This document shows, piece after piece, positions 53,481-61,987 of a stretch of 64,000 nucleotides of DNA. Origin of the DNA: Candidatus Palauibacter soopunensis (GTDB lineage Bacteria; Gemmatimonadota; Gemmatimonadetes; Palauibacterales; Palauibacteraceae); assembly GCF_947581735.1 (NCBI RefSeq), contig NZ_CANPVT010000008.1, positions 248,001-312,000 on the forward strand, read 5' to 3'. Under the pieces are notes generated by a model. It was not told the DNA's origin. It saw only the letters and a program-made list of their open reading frames with translations, and ran no database searches. How positions within the stretch are numbered: the stretch's first letter is position 1; every line of letters begins with the position of its first letter. The position numbers and the translations under genes were made by a program.

Positions 53481-55271
53481 TCAGAATGCGCCTCCTCCAC
53501 CTCCGCCGAAGCCGCCGCCCGAGAATCCGCTGCCCCCCGAGATCCCGCCGCCCGAGAAGCTCGATCCCTGGGCGCTGCGCGGCGCGGACTGCATCACGCT
53601 GTGCGTCTCCGCGGACATGCTGTTCAGGTTCGAGACCAGGATGTGAGAGTTGAACGTCGAAAGAGCGTGCCCATGATACCAGTCCGGGGGTTCGCGATAC
53701 AGGTCCCCGAAGGCTCGGGCCCACTGCGTCGCGACGCCCAGCGCCATGGCGTACGGAAGACACTTCTCGAACATCTCCGGACCCGTGATCTTCCGCTTGT
53801 AGCGGTCGGATTCGACACGCGTGAGGAATTCCTCGAACCCCTTCACCTGCCGCAGCAGTTCCGTCCCCCTCTTCGTGCGCGCCGGCATGAAGAGTCCGAA
53901 AACCACGATGACGAACGCGGATGCGATGGCCGCCCCGAGCACGGCCCCCATCGCCAGCGGGAGCACGGCCTGTGCGAGCAGCCCGCCGAAGAAGATCACG
54001 ATGCCGACCAGAAACCCCAGACCCACGTATTTCCCGGCGACGATGGTCGGCGATTCCGTGTACACGCCGTGCTCGATGAGCGTCGCCAGCAACGTCGACT
54101 TCAGTTCCGGGAGGTCCTTGTAGAAACGGTCCTTGAGGTCCGAAAGCCGGCGCCTCCTCCGCCCCCCGAACACCGCCCGCAGGAGCGCGCTTTCGTGCGG
54201 GGCCAAGCGGTCGCCCGGGTTGTCGCGTCGCTCGAAGAGGTAGTCCGTTCCCGTCACGAGCCCCAGCAGGTGGTTCTCCTCGCGTTCCTCGATCGTCAGG
54301 TGCCCCCGGACGGCGAGGTCGATCAGCGTCGCCGTGATGTCGCGCAGGTCCGCCCGGTTGTCGACGATCACGCCGACCTCGGCGGGCGTCAGATCGCCAG
54401 GCGGCTCGTAGCGGGGCTCGATCGACCCGATCTCGGGGTCGCGCCCCCGCTCGTTCCAGCGCCGGTACATGAAGGCGAGCACGAAGAAGGGCAGGAAGAG
54501 CGGCCAGTTGTCGGACAGGTACATGCCGGCGCGGTCGATCGCCGTGGGCCGCCGCACGACGCCGGCATTCCATCCGACCCCGATCGTCAGGCCCTCCCGG
54601 AAGCCGAGCGGCCGGTCGGTTCGCACGTCGACCCGGCTGCCCGTGACGTCGACCGTCGCGTCCCGGCCCGTGGCGCCGTAGCCCCCGGTGAAGGCGTGGG
54701 CGCGCACGCCCCCGACGGCTTGCGGAAGCCTCACGGTCGCGCTCGCCGTCTCGATCGGGACCGGCCATTCGGTCCCCGTCACGTTCCAGTACAGTTCATC
54801 GTACGCATCGACGATGCCGTCTTCGCCCTCATCCACCTCGAAGAAGCGGAGCCCGTTCGTTACGCCGTAGGAGAGTCGGACCGTACGCACCGTGTCGACC
54901 GCGCCGGGCACCCAGATCTTCGTGTTCAGGTAGTCCCCATCGCGCTCCGTCTCGTAGCGCAGCGGATTCCCGTCCGCGTCCGTCACCGCTTCCACGGAAG
55001 GGCGCAGCTTGTAGCGGAACCCGTTGATACGGTACTCGACGGGAATCGTCCGCTGGATGCCGTTGTAGCTTCCGTTGAACCGGGGCCGGATCGTTTCGGT
55101 CACCTCGATGGCCCCGCTCTCCAGCACCCGGAGGTCGGCGTGGAAGTCCTCGATGCGCCAGGAGCGCTCCTGCGCCGCCGCCGCGGACGAGAGGGCGCCG
55201 ACCAGGACGCCCGCCAGCATGGCGGCCACGAACGCCGCACCTGCGGCTCGTCGCGGACGCGGGGGATTCAC
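53481..55271 (-). CDS. DUF2207 membrane protein with glycine-rich tail
   Basis: 596 residues from a GTG overlapping the lemA stop by 4 bases. Signal sequence (about 1-34, ending AAAAQ), then a beta-rich exoplasmic domain ('WRIEDFHADLRVLESGAIEV', 'YNGIQRTIPVEYRINGFRYK'), one helix near 260, a cytoplasmic region with 'VGVIVDNRADLRDITATLID', two close helices near 430-470 ('LGFLVGIVIFFGGLLAQAVL') and a second cytoplasmic segment ('GFEEFLTRVESDRYKRKITG'). It ends in a Gly/Ser/Phe-rich run (FSGGGFGGGGGGAF). This is the DUF2207 layout. Its function is not established. The lemA-DUF2207 pairing is widespread, suggesting a joint membrane role. Confidence 0.9.
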   Translation of the reverse strand: MNPPRPRRAAGAAFVAAMLAGVLVGALSSAAAAQERSWRIEDFHADLRVLESGAIEVTETIRPRFNGSYNGIQRTIPVEYRINGFRYKLRPSVEAVTDADGNPLRYETERDGDYLNTKIWVPGAVDTVRTVRLSYGVTNGLRFFEVDEGEDGIVDAYDELYWNVTGTEWPVPIETASATVRLPQAVGGVRAHAFTGGYGATGRDATVDVTGSRVDVRTDRPLGFREGLTIGVGWNAGVVRRPTAIDRAGMYLSDNWPLFLPFFVLAFMYRRWNERGRDPEIGSIEPRYEPPGDLTPAEVGVIVDNRADLRDITATLIDLAVRGHLTIEEREENHLLGLVTGTDYLFERRDNPGDRLAPHESALLRAVFGGRRRRRLSDLKDRFYKDLPELKSTLLATLIEHGVYTESPTIVAGKYVGLGFLVGIVIFFGGLLAQAVLPLAMGAVLGAAIASAFVIVVFGLFMPARTKRGTELLRQVKGFEEFLTRVESDRYKRKITGPEMFEKCLPYAMALGVATQWARAFGDLYREPPDWYHGHALSTFNSHILVSNLNSMSAETHSVMQSAPRSAQGSSFSGGGISGGSGFSGGGFGGGGGGAF

Positions 55272-55816
55272 GAGAACGCCACCCGCGGTCCCTCGCGCTG
55301 CCGCTCGTCGTCGAGCGAGAAGAACTCCCGGCGTGTGTGGCCGAAGAGCCCCGCGAGCAGATTTGTCGGAAAGACTTGCGTCTTCGTGTTGTAATCCCGC
55401 ACGACGGCGTTGTAGTAGCGTCGTGCGTTCTGCACCGCCTCCTCGATCTCATCGAGGGAGCGCTGAAAGTCCGTGAACGCCTCGACCGCCCGCAGCTGGG
55501 GATAGGCCTCCGAGAGCGCGAAGAGCCTCCCGAGCGCCCTCGCGAGAGCGCCCTCCGCCGCACCCGCTTCGGCGGGCCCCATGGCGCCCATGGCCCGGTT
55601 CCTCGCTTCGACCACGGCCTCGAGCGTCTCGCGTTCGTGGCCCGCGGAGGCCTTCACCGTCTCCACGAGGTTGGGGATGAGGTCCCACCGGCGCTTGAGC
55701 TGGACGTCGATGTCCGCCCAGGCGCCGTTCACGCGTACGCGCAGCCGCACGAGACCGTTGTACATCCCGGCGATGATGAAAGCGGCCACCGCGAGCACGA
55801 GCAGGAACCACAACAT
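55268..55816 (-). CDS. lemA: LemA family protein
   Basis: 182 residues. One N-terminal membrane helix ('MLWFLLVLAVAAFIIAGMYN'), then the long helical LemA domain: 'VRVNGAWADIDVQLKRRWDL', 'IPNLVETVKASAGHERETLE', 'NARRYYNAVVRDYNTKTQVF' and 'PTNLLAGLFGHTRREFFSLD'. The N-terminal tail is short and faces out, the helical part inside. Its role is unknown; in Listeria, LemA was found as an antigenic peptide source. It is followed at once by DUF2207 (4-base overlap) and is preceded by the EVE-domain gene (18-base gap). Confidence 0.95.
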   Translation of the reverse strand: MLWFLLVLAVAAFIIAGMYNGLVRLRVRVNGAWADIDVQLKRRWDLIPNLVETVKASAGHERETLEAVVEARNRAMGAMGPAEAGAAEGALARALGRLFALSEAYPQLRAVEAFTDFQRSLDEIEEAVQNARRYYNAVVRDYNTKTQVFPTNLLAGLFGHTRREFFSLDDERQREGPRVAFS

Positions 55817-55834
55817 GGCTGGCCTCTGTTTCCC

Positions 55835-56311
55835 CTATTCTCCACGCCCAAGTCGGAGGATGATCTCGAACTCCTCCTCCGTCACCGGCATGACCGAGAG
55901 TCGCATGCCGCGTTTCATGACGTTGATACCCTCGAGGCCGGCCGTTTCCTTCATCATCTGTCGGGTCACCGGCGTCCCGAAGGTCTCCAGGTAGCGAAAA
56001 TCGGGGCACCACCAGCGGGGATCCTCACGGCTCGACTTCGGGTCGAAGTAATGGCCGTCGGGGTCGAACTGCGACGAGTCCGGGTGCGCCGGACCCGCGA
56101 CTTCCGCCACCCCGTACACGCCGAGCACCGGGGTGTTGGAGTGGTAGATGAGGACCTTCTCTCCCGGATTCATCCGGTCGCGCATGAAGTTCCGGACCTG
56201 GTAGTTCCGCACGCCGTCCCATTCCGTCTCGCCGTCCCGGGCAAAGTCGTCGATGGAGTACACGTGAGGCTCGGTCTTGGCCAGCCAGTACCCGGTGATT
56301 TCAACCGGCAT
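55835..56311 (-). CDS. EVE-domain protein
   Basis: 158 residues. PUA-like EVE domain: 'YWLAKTEPHVYSIDDFARDG', 'TEWDGVRNYQVRNFMRDRMN', 'GEKVLIYHSNTPVLGVYGVA', 'DPRWWCPDFRYLETFGTPVT' and 'GINVMKRGMRLSVMPVTEEE'. EVE domains bind modified nucleotides in RNA or DNA (thymocyte nuclear protein 1 type; some restriction systems use them as readers of modified bases). As a lone single-domain protein its ligand is unknown. It is the first gene of the minus-strand operon 56311-48163 and shares a 231-base divergent region with the PhzF gene. Confidence 0.92.
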   Translation of the reverse strand: MPVEITGYWLAKTEPHVYSIDDFARDGETEWDGVRNYQVRNFMRDRMNPGEKVLIYHSNTPVLGVYGVAEVAGPAHPDSSQFDPDGHYFDPKSSREDPRWWCPDFRYLETFGTPVTRQMMKETAGLEGINVMKRGMRLSVMPVTEEEFEIILRLGRGE

Positions 56312-56491
56312 GTCACGCCTTTCACGCTTGTTTCGTCTCGCCTCCCGGCGGTGCGCGGACCTTCCGCGCGGATGGGCCGAATCTACCGCTGCGGCCGCGC
56401 ATGGTGAACCCCGCGCCCCGGCGCTCCCGCTCGCAGCCCGTGACGAACCCCCGCCTCAGCGCCGAGGGCGGCGCGACGCTAGTTTGCCTCA

Positions 56492-56522
56492 TCCGGCACG
56501 GGCGGGCTGCCGGACTGCCGGA
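56492..56522 (+). promoter_or_regulatory. hairpin with duplicated 3' arm before the PhzF-family gene
   Basis: TCCGGCA (56492-56498), a 9-base loop, TGCCGGA (56508-56514), then C and a second TGCCGGA (56516-56522). The left arm can pair with either right arm, giving two alternative 7-bp stems, the second ending 12 bases before the ribosome site region of the ATG at 56543. A mutually exclusive pairing of this type could control translation or be a protein-binding repeat. The rest of 56312-56542 shows no gene; TAGTTT at 56480-56485 is a possible -10. Confidence 0.35.
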
Positions 56523-56542
56523 TGACGCCGCACGGAGAACGC

Positions 56543-57346
56543 ATGAAGATCCCGCTGTATCAGCTCGACGCCTTCTCGGACCGGCCCTTCGAGGGCAATC
56601 CGGCCGCCGTCTGTCCACTCGAGGCGTGGCTCGATGACGACGTCATGCAGAAGATCGCGGCGGAGAACAACCTCTCGGAGACCGCGTTCTTCGTTCGCGA
56701 CGGCGAGAGCGAGGGGGGCGGGTTCGGGCTCCGCTGGTTCACGCCCGTTTCCGAGGTCGACCTGTGCGGACATGCGACGCTGGCCTCCGCCTGGGTCATT
56801 CTCGAGAAGCTGGCGCCGGGCCGCGAACGTGTGCGCTTCGAGACGCGAAGCGGCGAGCTCATCGTGGAGCGGGGCGAGGGAGATCTCCTCGTGATGGACT
56901 TTCCGGCGCGTCCGGCGGTGCCGCGCGAAGCCCCCCGCGCCCTCGTGGAGGGACTGGGAGCGGAACCCGCGGATGTTCTGGCCTCGGACCGGGACTATCT
57001 CGTCCTCCTCGATGCCGAGGACGATGTCCGGAAGTTGAAGCCGGATTTCACCCGGCTGCGTGGACTGGATCGCCTCGGGATCATCGTGACCGCGCCGGGA
57101 GTGAGTGCGGACTTCGTGTCCCGCTTCTTTGCGCCCAGCGTCGGCGTGCCGGAAGATCCGGTCACGGGGTCCGCGCACTGCACGCTGGCGCCCTACTGGG
57201 CCGAGCGGCTGGGTCGGGGCGACGCGCCGCTCGAAGCGCGGCAGATCAGCGCCCGCGGCGGTACCCTTGTCTGTCGCCACCTCGGGGACCGCGTGACGAT
57301 CGCCGGCCGCGCGGCGCTCTATCTTTCCGGCGAGATCACGCTGTGA
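56543..57346 (+). CDS. PhzF-family isomerase/epimerase
   Basis: 267 residues from the ATG at 56543 with GGAGAA before it; an ATG 7 codons upstream lacks a site. Two-lobed diaminopimelate-epimerase-like fold. Marks: 'LYQLDAFSDRPFEGNPAAVC', the catalytic Glu in NNLSETAFF, 'GFGLRWFTPVSEVDLCGHAT', 'RFFAPSVGVPEDPVTGSAHC' and 'QISARGGTLVCRHLGDRVTI' near the end. PhzF itself isomerises a phenazine precursor, but most homologues act on other small molecules and no phenazine gene is present, so the substrate is unknown. Confidence 0.93.
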   Translation: MKIPLYQLDAFSDRPFEGNPAAVCPLEAWLDDDVMQKIAAENNLSETAFFVRDGESEGGGFGLRWFTPVSEVDLCGHATLASAWVILEKLAPGRERVRFETRSGELIVERGEGDLLVMDFPARPAVPREAPRALVEGLGAEPADVLASDRDYLVLLDAEDDVRKLKPDFTRLRGLDRLGIIVTAPGVSADFVSRFFAPSVGVPEDPVTGSAHCTLAPYWAERLGRGDAPLEARQISARGGTLVCRHLGDRVTIAGRAALYLSGEITL

Positions 57347-57447
57347 CGGATCACAGCGTGCGGCCGTCTACCGTACAGCGGATGACAGCGGGCGCCGGGC
57401 CGGGCGACCGGCCGGACGCCGCGGAGACGCGGGAGGGAACAGGACAG

Positions 57448-58233
57448 ATGATGCGTACACGGATGCGGAGCCGGAACGTGCTCGGGGCCGGACTCGCCAC
57501 GCTGGTGACGCTGGGGGCGCTCGCGCCCGTGGACGTCGCGGCGCAAGTCCCAGGCGGACACCTCCCCGGCCAACCGTCCCGGGAGCCGGCCTCAGGCGGG
57601 AACGGTGCGCAGTGGGATCTGGGCGCCACCTTCTCCGTGATGGCGCCGCAGGGACAGTTCAGTTCGTTCGTCGACGACGGGTTCGGCGCGGCGTTGACCG
57701 CTCTGCTCGGCTTCAAGGACTCCCCCGCCTTCCGGGTCCGGTTCGATGCCGGCTACGTGAATTACGGGTCGGAGACGGTGGGCTTCCCCCTATTCGCGGC
57801 GACGGATCGGATCCTGACCGATATCGTCACGCGCAACAACGTGGGCTATCTGGGACTCGGCCCCGAGATCCGGCTTCCGTACGGCCCCGTCCAGCCCTAC
57901 GTGAACGGCTTCGCGGGGCTTGGCTATTTCTTCACGGTCAGCAGCGTCGAGCGCGGCTGGGAGCTCTACGAATCGCCCGACTACGGGACGACGGTGAACT
58001 TCGACGACGTGCGCGCCGCGTACGGCTTCGGCGGCGGGCTCGCGATCCCGATCAACCGGTCCGCCAAGCCGGGAGTGCTGAGGCTGGAAGCCCAATACCG
58101 GAGGCACGGTCGCACGGAGTATCTCGTGCCCGGAAGCATCGTAGAGGACGGCTTCGGCGGGAGTTCGTTCTCCCCCATCGCCTCCGATGTCGACTTCCTG
58201 CTCTTCCAGGTGGGGCTGACGTTCAGAGTCTGA
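57448..58233 (+). CDS. outer-membrane beta-barrel protein
   Basis: 261 residues from the ATG at 57448 (GGGAGGGAACAGGA before it). Signal peptide to about residue 34 (ending DVAAQ). The remainder shows alternating hydrophobic/polar strands and turns typical of an eight-stranded OmpA/OmpW-like barrel: 'QWDLGATFSVMAPQG', 'FRVRFDAGYVNYGSETV', 'VQPYVNGFAGLGYFFTVSSV', 'GVLRLEAQYRRHGRTEYLV', with a final aromatic strand (LLFQVGLTFRV). No enzyme motif. It lies 101 bases after the PhzF gene with no clear link. It is the last plus-strand gene. Confidence 0.8.
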   Translation: MMRTRMRSRNVLGAGLATLVTLGALAPVDVAAQVPGGHLPGQPSREPASGGNGAQWDLGATFSVMAPQGQFSSFVDDGFGAALTALLGFKDSPAFRVRFDAGYVNYGSETVGFPLFAATDRILTDIVTRNNVGYLGLGPEIRLPYGPVQPYVNGFAGLGYFFTVSSVERGWELYESPDYGTTVNFDDVRAAYGFGGGLAIPINRSAKPGVLRLEAQYRRHGRTEYLVPGSIVEDGFGGSSFSPIASDVDFLLFQVGLTFRV

Positions 58234-58264
58234 GCCTGACGGGCACCGGCGGCTGACGCGACCT

Positions 58265-58274
58265 GGCCCGGGCC
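58265..58274. terminator. GC palindrome between convergent genes
   Basis: GGCCCGGGCC is a perfect 10-base palindrome in the 42-base gap between the barrel gene (ends 58233) and the sugar dehydrogenase gene (ends 58276). A terminator role for both strands is possible, but there is no loop and no T-run, so support is weak. Confidence 0.2.
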
Positions 58275-58275
58275 G

Positions 58276-59472
58276 CTACGGTTGGCGGCGCTCCAGGCGG
58301 GAGACGGAGCCGGTGAGGTTCACGACGTAGAGTTCCCCGGCGCCGTCGACGCCGAAGGAGGACACCGCCCCGAGGCTTCCCGCGTTCCAGCGTCTCTCGT
58401 CCGTCGCCCGGCCGCCGTCGAGGCGGAAGCTCCGCAGAAAGCCGGTGCAGAAATCCGAGTAGAAATAGTGCCCCGCAATCTCGGGGAGCTGTGAGCCGCG
58501 GTACACGTATCCTCCGGTCACCGAGCAGACGTTGCCATCGTGGACGTACTCGACGATGGGCAGCGTGAGACCCGACATGTCGCACTCGGAACTCTGGAAA
58601 CAGGCGGATCCCTCCATCGTATTCCAACCGTAGTTGACGCCCGCTTCGCCCGCCGGCACCGTGTTGATCTCCTCGCGTTCGTTCTGGCCCACGTCCGCCA
58701 CGTAAAGGACATCGCCCGGGAAGTCGAAGGTCGAGCGCCACGGATTCCGGACACCGATGGCCCAGATCTCGCCGCGCGCGCCCTCTTCTCCGGCGAAGGG
58801 GTTGTCGTCCGGGATCGCGTACGGGTCGCCCCCGTCCACGTCGATGCGAAGGATCGACCCGTGCAGCGTCTCCGGATTCTGCCCGTTGCCGAACGGATCG
58901 CCCGCCCCACCCTCGTCGCCCAGGAAGATGTACAGCATCCCGTCAGGCCCGAACTGCAGCATCCCGCCGTTGTGGTTCCGGCGACGCTGGGTGAGCGCGA
59001 GGATCCGCTTCGCGGAACCCGGATCCAGGCGGTCGGGGTCGCCCGAGACGGTGTAGCGCTCGACGACGGTGTCGTCTCCCGTATCGGTGTAGTAGACGAA
59101 GACCTGGCCGTTGTCCCCGTACCGGGGGTGGAAGGCCATCGTGAGGAGGCCGCCCTCGGGGGCCGTGCCCACGCGGCCCGAGAGGTCGAGGAAGGGATCC
59201 CCGAGGAGTTCGCCGTCCGCGTTCGCGATGCGGATGCGGCCCGTCTGCTCGACGACGAAGAGTCTCGAATCGCCCGGCGGGGCGGCGAGGAACACCGGCT
59301 GGGAGAGTCCGGTCAGCACTTCGTTCGCCGTCAGTTCGAAAGCGACGGGTTCCGGCGCCGGGGGAGGCGGCGGTGGCGGAGTCGGGGTGGGGCCCGTGCC
59401 ATCCGAGCATCCCCAGCCCGCCACCCCCACCAGGAGCGCGAGCGCCGGCGCCGTCAGCGGCCCGGTGGCCAC
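58276..59472 (-). CDS. PQQ-dependent sugar dehydrogenase-like lipoprotein (glucose/sorbosone dehydrogenase family)
   Basis: 398 residues from the GTG at 59472. Lipobox GWGC (Cys22), then a Pro/Thr linker (30-38), then a six-bladed propeller of the glucose/sorbosone dehydrogenase family. Marks: 'LTGLSQPVFLAAPPGDSRLF', 'LLTMAFHPRYGDNGQVFVYY', 'NHNGGMLQFGPDGMLYIFLG' with the catalytic His, 'GEIWAIGVRNPWRSTFDF', 'GEAGVNYGWNTMEG' and 'SVTGGYVYRGSQLPEIAGHY'. Members oxidise sugars with PQQ, but many environmental homologues have no proven activity. Calcium-binding loops are likely. It lies 23 bases after the choice-of-anchor B gene. Confidence 0.9.
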   Translation of the reverse strand: MATGPLTAPALALLVGVAGWGCSDGTGPTPTPPPPPPPAPEPVAFELTANEVLTGLSQPVFLAAPPGDSRLFVVEQTGRIRIANADGELLGDPFLDLSGRVGTAPEGGLLTMAFHPRYGDNGQVFVYYTDTGDDTVVERYTVSGDPDRLDPGSAKRILALTQRRRNHNGGMLQFGPDGMLYIFLGDEGGAGDPFGNGQNPETLHGSILRIDVDGGDPYAIPDDNPFAGEEGARGEIWAIGVRNPWRSTFDFPGDVLYVADVGQNEREEINTVPAGEAGVNYGWNTMEGSACFQSSECDMSGLTLPIVEYVHDGNVCSVTGGYVYRGSQLPEIAGHYFYSDFCTGFLRSFRLDGGRATDERRWNAGSLGAVSSFGVDGAGELYVVNLTGSVSRLERRQP

Positions 59473-59495
59473 TGACGGCGGGCGGCCCGAGCGTC

Positions 59496-61964
59496 TCAGG
59501 GGACCAGTTCCGGCCGGCGGTACCTGAGGAAGAACACGCCCTCCTTGCCGCTCGACACGACGATCGTCCCGCTTGCGAAGAACGGGTAGTTCGACCACGA
59601 GCCGTCGAACGTGACGGACTCGTCCCACGGCACCGTGTCGAAGAATCCGACCTCGCGCGGGTTCTCGCGGTCGCTGATGTCGAGCACGCGCAGCCCGCTC
59701 ACGTAGTTCGACTGGTACATGAGGTCGCCCACGATGTAGAGGTTGTGGTCGATCGTGAACGTCTCCCCGAAGTGTTCCTTCACGAGGATCGGATCGTCCA
59801 GGTCCGAGACATCCCAGATGAGCGTGCGGCTCGCCTCCATGTCGGGTTCCGTCCCGGTCTGCTGCGCCTGGCCCACCGAAGTCATCTCGTCGAGTTCGTC
59901 GTTCTGGTAGAAATAGCGGTGGTCCTCGGTGAGCCAACCCTGGTGCGTGTAGGCGACCGCCGGGTAATCGGCGGTCGAGAGCGTGACGGGGTTGTCCCGG
60001 TCCGTCACGTCCGCGATCACGACCGCCGTCTCGTTGGCCTTGAGGCAGATTTCCTTCCCCACGTGTTCGTCGTCCGGGCCGTGATAGTTCACGCACTGCG
60101 CGTCGTGCGTGTAGCCGCTTTGCCCTCGTCCGGTGCCCGCCTCCGCGTGGCAGCCCAGGAAGGTCGGCGCCTTCGGATCGCTGATGTCGATCATGTGGAG
60201 CCCACCGCCGCACGTCTCACCGCCGCCGCTCGAACCGACGGCGTACGCGGTCGCGGTCTCCTCGTTGATGACCACGTTGTGAGCGCTCGCGATTCCCTCG
60301 TACACCGTGTCGGGATCGAACTCGACCGGGCTCCCTCCGGCATCCCGAAGCCGCGTGAGGTCGAACACCTGCATCCCGTGCGCGCCTGCGTTGTCCGCCA
60401 CCACGAAGGCGTGGTTGGCGTAGACCTTGATGTCGCGCCACGACTGGGTCAGCGAACCCGGCGTCTTCGGCAGGTTGCCGAGATAGACGGGGGCCGCGGG
60501 GTCGGAGATGTCGATGAACGCCGTGCCGTCCGTGCGGCCGACGATCGCGTACTCGCGGCCCGTCTGCGCGTCGGTCCACCCCCATACGTCGTTCGTCTCG
60601 ATGCCGCGGTCCGTGCCCCCGATCGCGTCGAGCGGAAGGAACGAGAGCACGTCCACCTGATCGCAGGTGAACTGGTCGGCCATCCCGTCCTCGCCGCAGC
60701 CCACCTCGGAGAGCGCCGTCAGGGGGCGTCGTTCCTCGGGAATGAAGATCTTCGCCGTTTCGGCCCACGTGCCGCCCTGGTTCTCGAACACGACGGCGGA
60801 ACCGAGCGCCGCATCATCCCACGGCTGCCCAACGACCGCCATGTCGCCGGAGGCGGAGACCGAGAGGCCGAAGCCGTCTCCCGCATCCGTGCCGGCGCCG
60901 GCTCCGATGCGGGTGGCCGTCCCGAAGCCGCCGGTCGCGGCATTCCACGAGAAGGCGTAGATGGCGCCGAACTGGCCCGCGCCCGGCGCCGCGATCCAGA
61001 GTTCGTCGTCGTGCGCGGTGATCGAGGCGCCGAAGCCATCGCCGGGTGCCCGGTGGAATGCCGCCAGCGATCCCCTCCGCACCCAGTCTCCGGATGGGCG
61101 GCGCTCGTAGTAGAGGACCGTGCCCGTCCCGTCGTAGGCGCCGGGAAGTCCGAGCAGCGCGTGCGAGCCGCTGACACCGACCGCGACGGACGGAGCCCGG
61201 TTCACCACGATGGCCGCGCCGAGCTGGATATCGTCGCCCTCATGGCCGAGCCGGGCCTCCTCCGCCCACGCCCCGCTCTCATCGCGGCCGAAGACGTAGG
61301 CGGCGCCGGGGTATTGCTGCCCGGCGATCGCCCCGACGATGATGCGCTCGCCATCGGTGTGGACCCCCCAGCCGAAGAACTCCAGTTCTGCGGCCGGATC
61401 CGAGGGCGTCAGGATACCGCTCTCGACCCACTCGCCATCGTCCGCGCGCTCGAACACCCAGGCCCCTCCCGTACCCTGGTAGCCGAGCGCCGTGACGACG
61501 AGCAGATCACCGCCGACCGATGCGAAACGGCCAAAGGAAACGCCGGGGGGTACGCTCTCCGGCCGCAGATAGCGCTCGAATTCCCAGCCGTCGCCGTTCC
61601 GCCGGAAGATCAGGACGCTGCCGTCGCTCTGGCCGTCCCCGTCCGGGTCGAGCGCCGTGGCGCCGACCAGCAGGCGGTCGCCGTCCGCCAGCACGAAGCG
61701 ACCGAAGTAGTCCGCACCCCCGTGTTCCGGCGCGCGCAGCGTGCCCGTGCGCTCCCAGCCTTCGCCCGCCCGCTCGTACACGTAGAGGCTGCGGGGGGAG
61801 GCCGTCGACGGGTCCTGTGGATTCGCGGCAGGGTCGATCGCTTCGCTGACGATGATCGTTCCCTCGTGGAGCACCACCGTGCCACCGAATTCCTGGGCCT
61901 CCGCCGCCCCCGGCACGAGCAGGCCGCAGACGGCCGCGGCGAAGAGCGTGCGCGTTCTATTCAT
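59496..61964 (-). CDS. choice-of-anchor B family secreted repeat protein
   Basis: 822 residues from the ATG at 61964 (GGAAAGG about 9 bases before); the frame is open from a TTG at 61991. Signal peptide to about residue 23 ('GLLVPGAAEAQ'). The N-terminal half has FG-GAP-like beta-propeller repeats ('ADYFGRFVLADGDRLLVGAT', 'FFGWGVHTDGERIIVGAIAG'), and the C-terminal half has LVIVD-type repeats ('YVLDISDRENPREV'-like units such as 'MHMIDISDPKAPTFLGCHA'). Both are surface propeller modules that bind ligands or calcium. No enzyme motif and no sorting signal recognised. Function unknown. It lies in a run with the sugar dehydrogenase and the FG-GAP lipoprotein. Confidence 0.88.
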   Translation of the reverse strand: MNRTRTLFAAAVCGLLVPGAAEAQEFGGTVVLHEGTIIVSEAIDPAANPQDPSTASPRSLYVYERAGEGWERTGTLRAPEHGGADYFGRFVLADGDRLLVGATALDPDGDGQSDGSVLIFRRNGDGWEFERYLRPESVPPGVSFGRFASVGGDLLVVTALGYQGTGGAWVFERADDGEWVESGILTPSDPAAELEFFGWGVHTDGERIIVGAIAGQQYPGAAYVFGRDESGAWAEEARLGHEGDDIQLGAAIVVNRAPSVAVGVSGSHALLGLPGAYDGTGTVLYYERRPSGDWVRRGSLAAFHRAPGDGFGASITAHDDELWIAAPGAGQFGAIYAFSWNAATGGFGTATRIGAGAGTDAGDGFGLSVSASGDMAVVGQPWDDAALGSAVVFENQGGTWAETAKIFIPEERRPLTALSEVGCGEDGMADQFTCDQVDVLSFLPLDAIGGTDRGIETNDVWGWTDAQTGREYAIVGRTDGTAFIDISDPAAPVYLGNLPKTPGSLTQSWRDIKVYANHAFVVADNAGAHGMQVFDLTRLRDAGGSPVEFDPDTVYEGIASAHNVVINEETATAYAVGSSGGGETCGGGLHMIDISDPKAPTFLGCHAEAGTGRGQSGYTHDAQCVNYHGPDDEHVGKEICLKANETAVVIADVTDRDNPVTLSTADYPAVAYTHQGWLTEDHRYFYQNDELDEMTSVGQAQQTGTEPDMEASRTLIWDVSDLDDPILVKEHFGETFTIDHNLYIVGDLMYQSNYVSGLRVLDISDRENPREVGFFDTVPWDESVTFDGSWSNYPFFASGTIVVSSGKEGVFFLRYRRPELVP

Positions 61965-61987
61965 CAGGTACATCCTTTCCACGGGAT

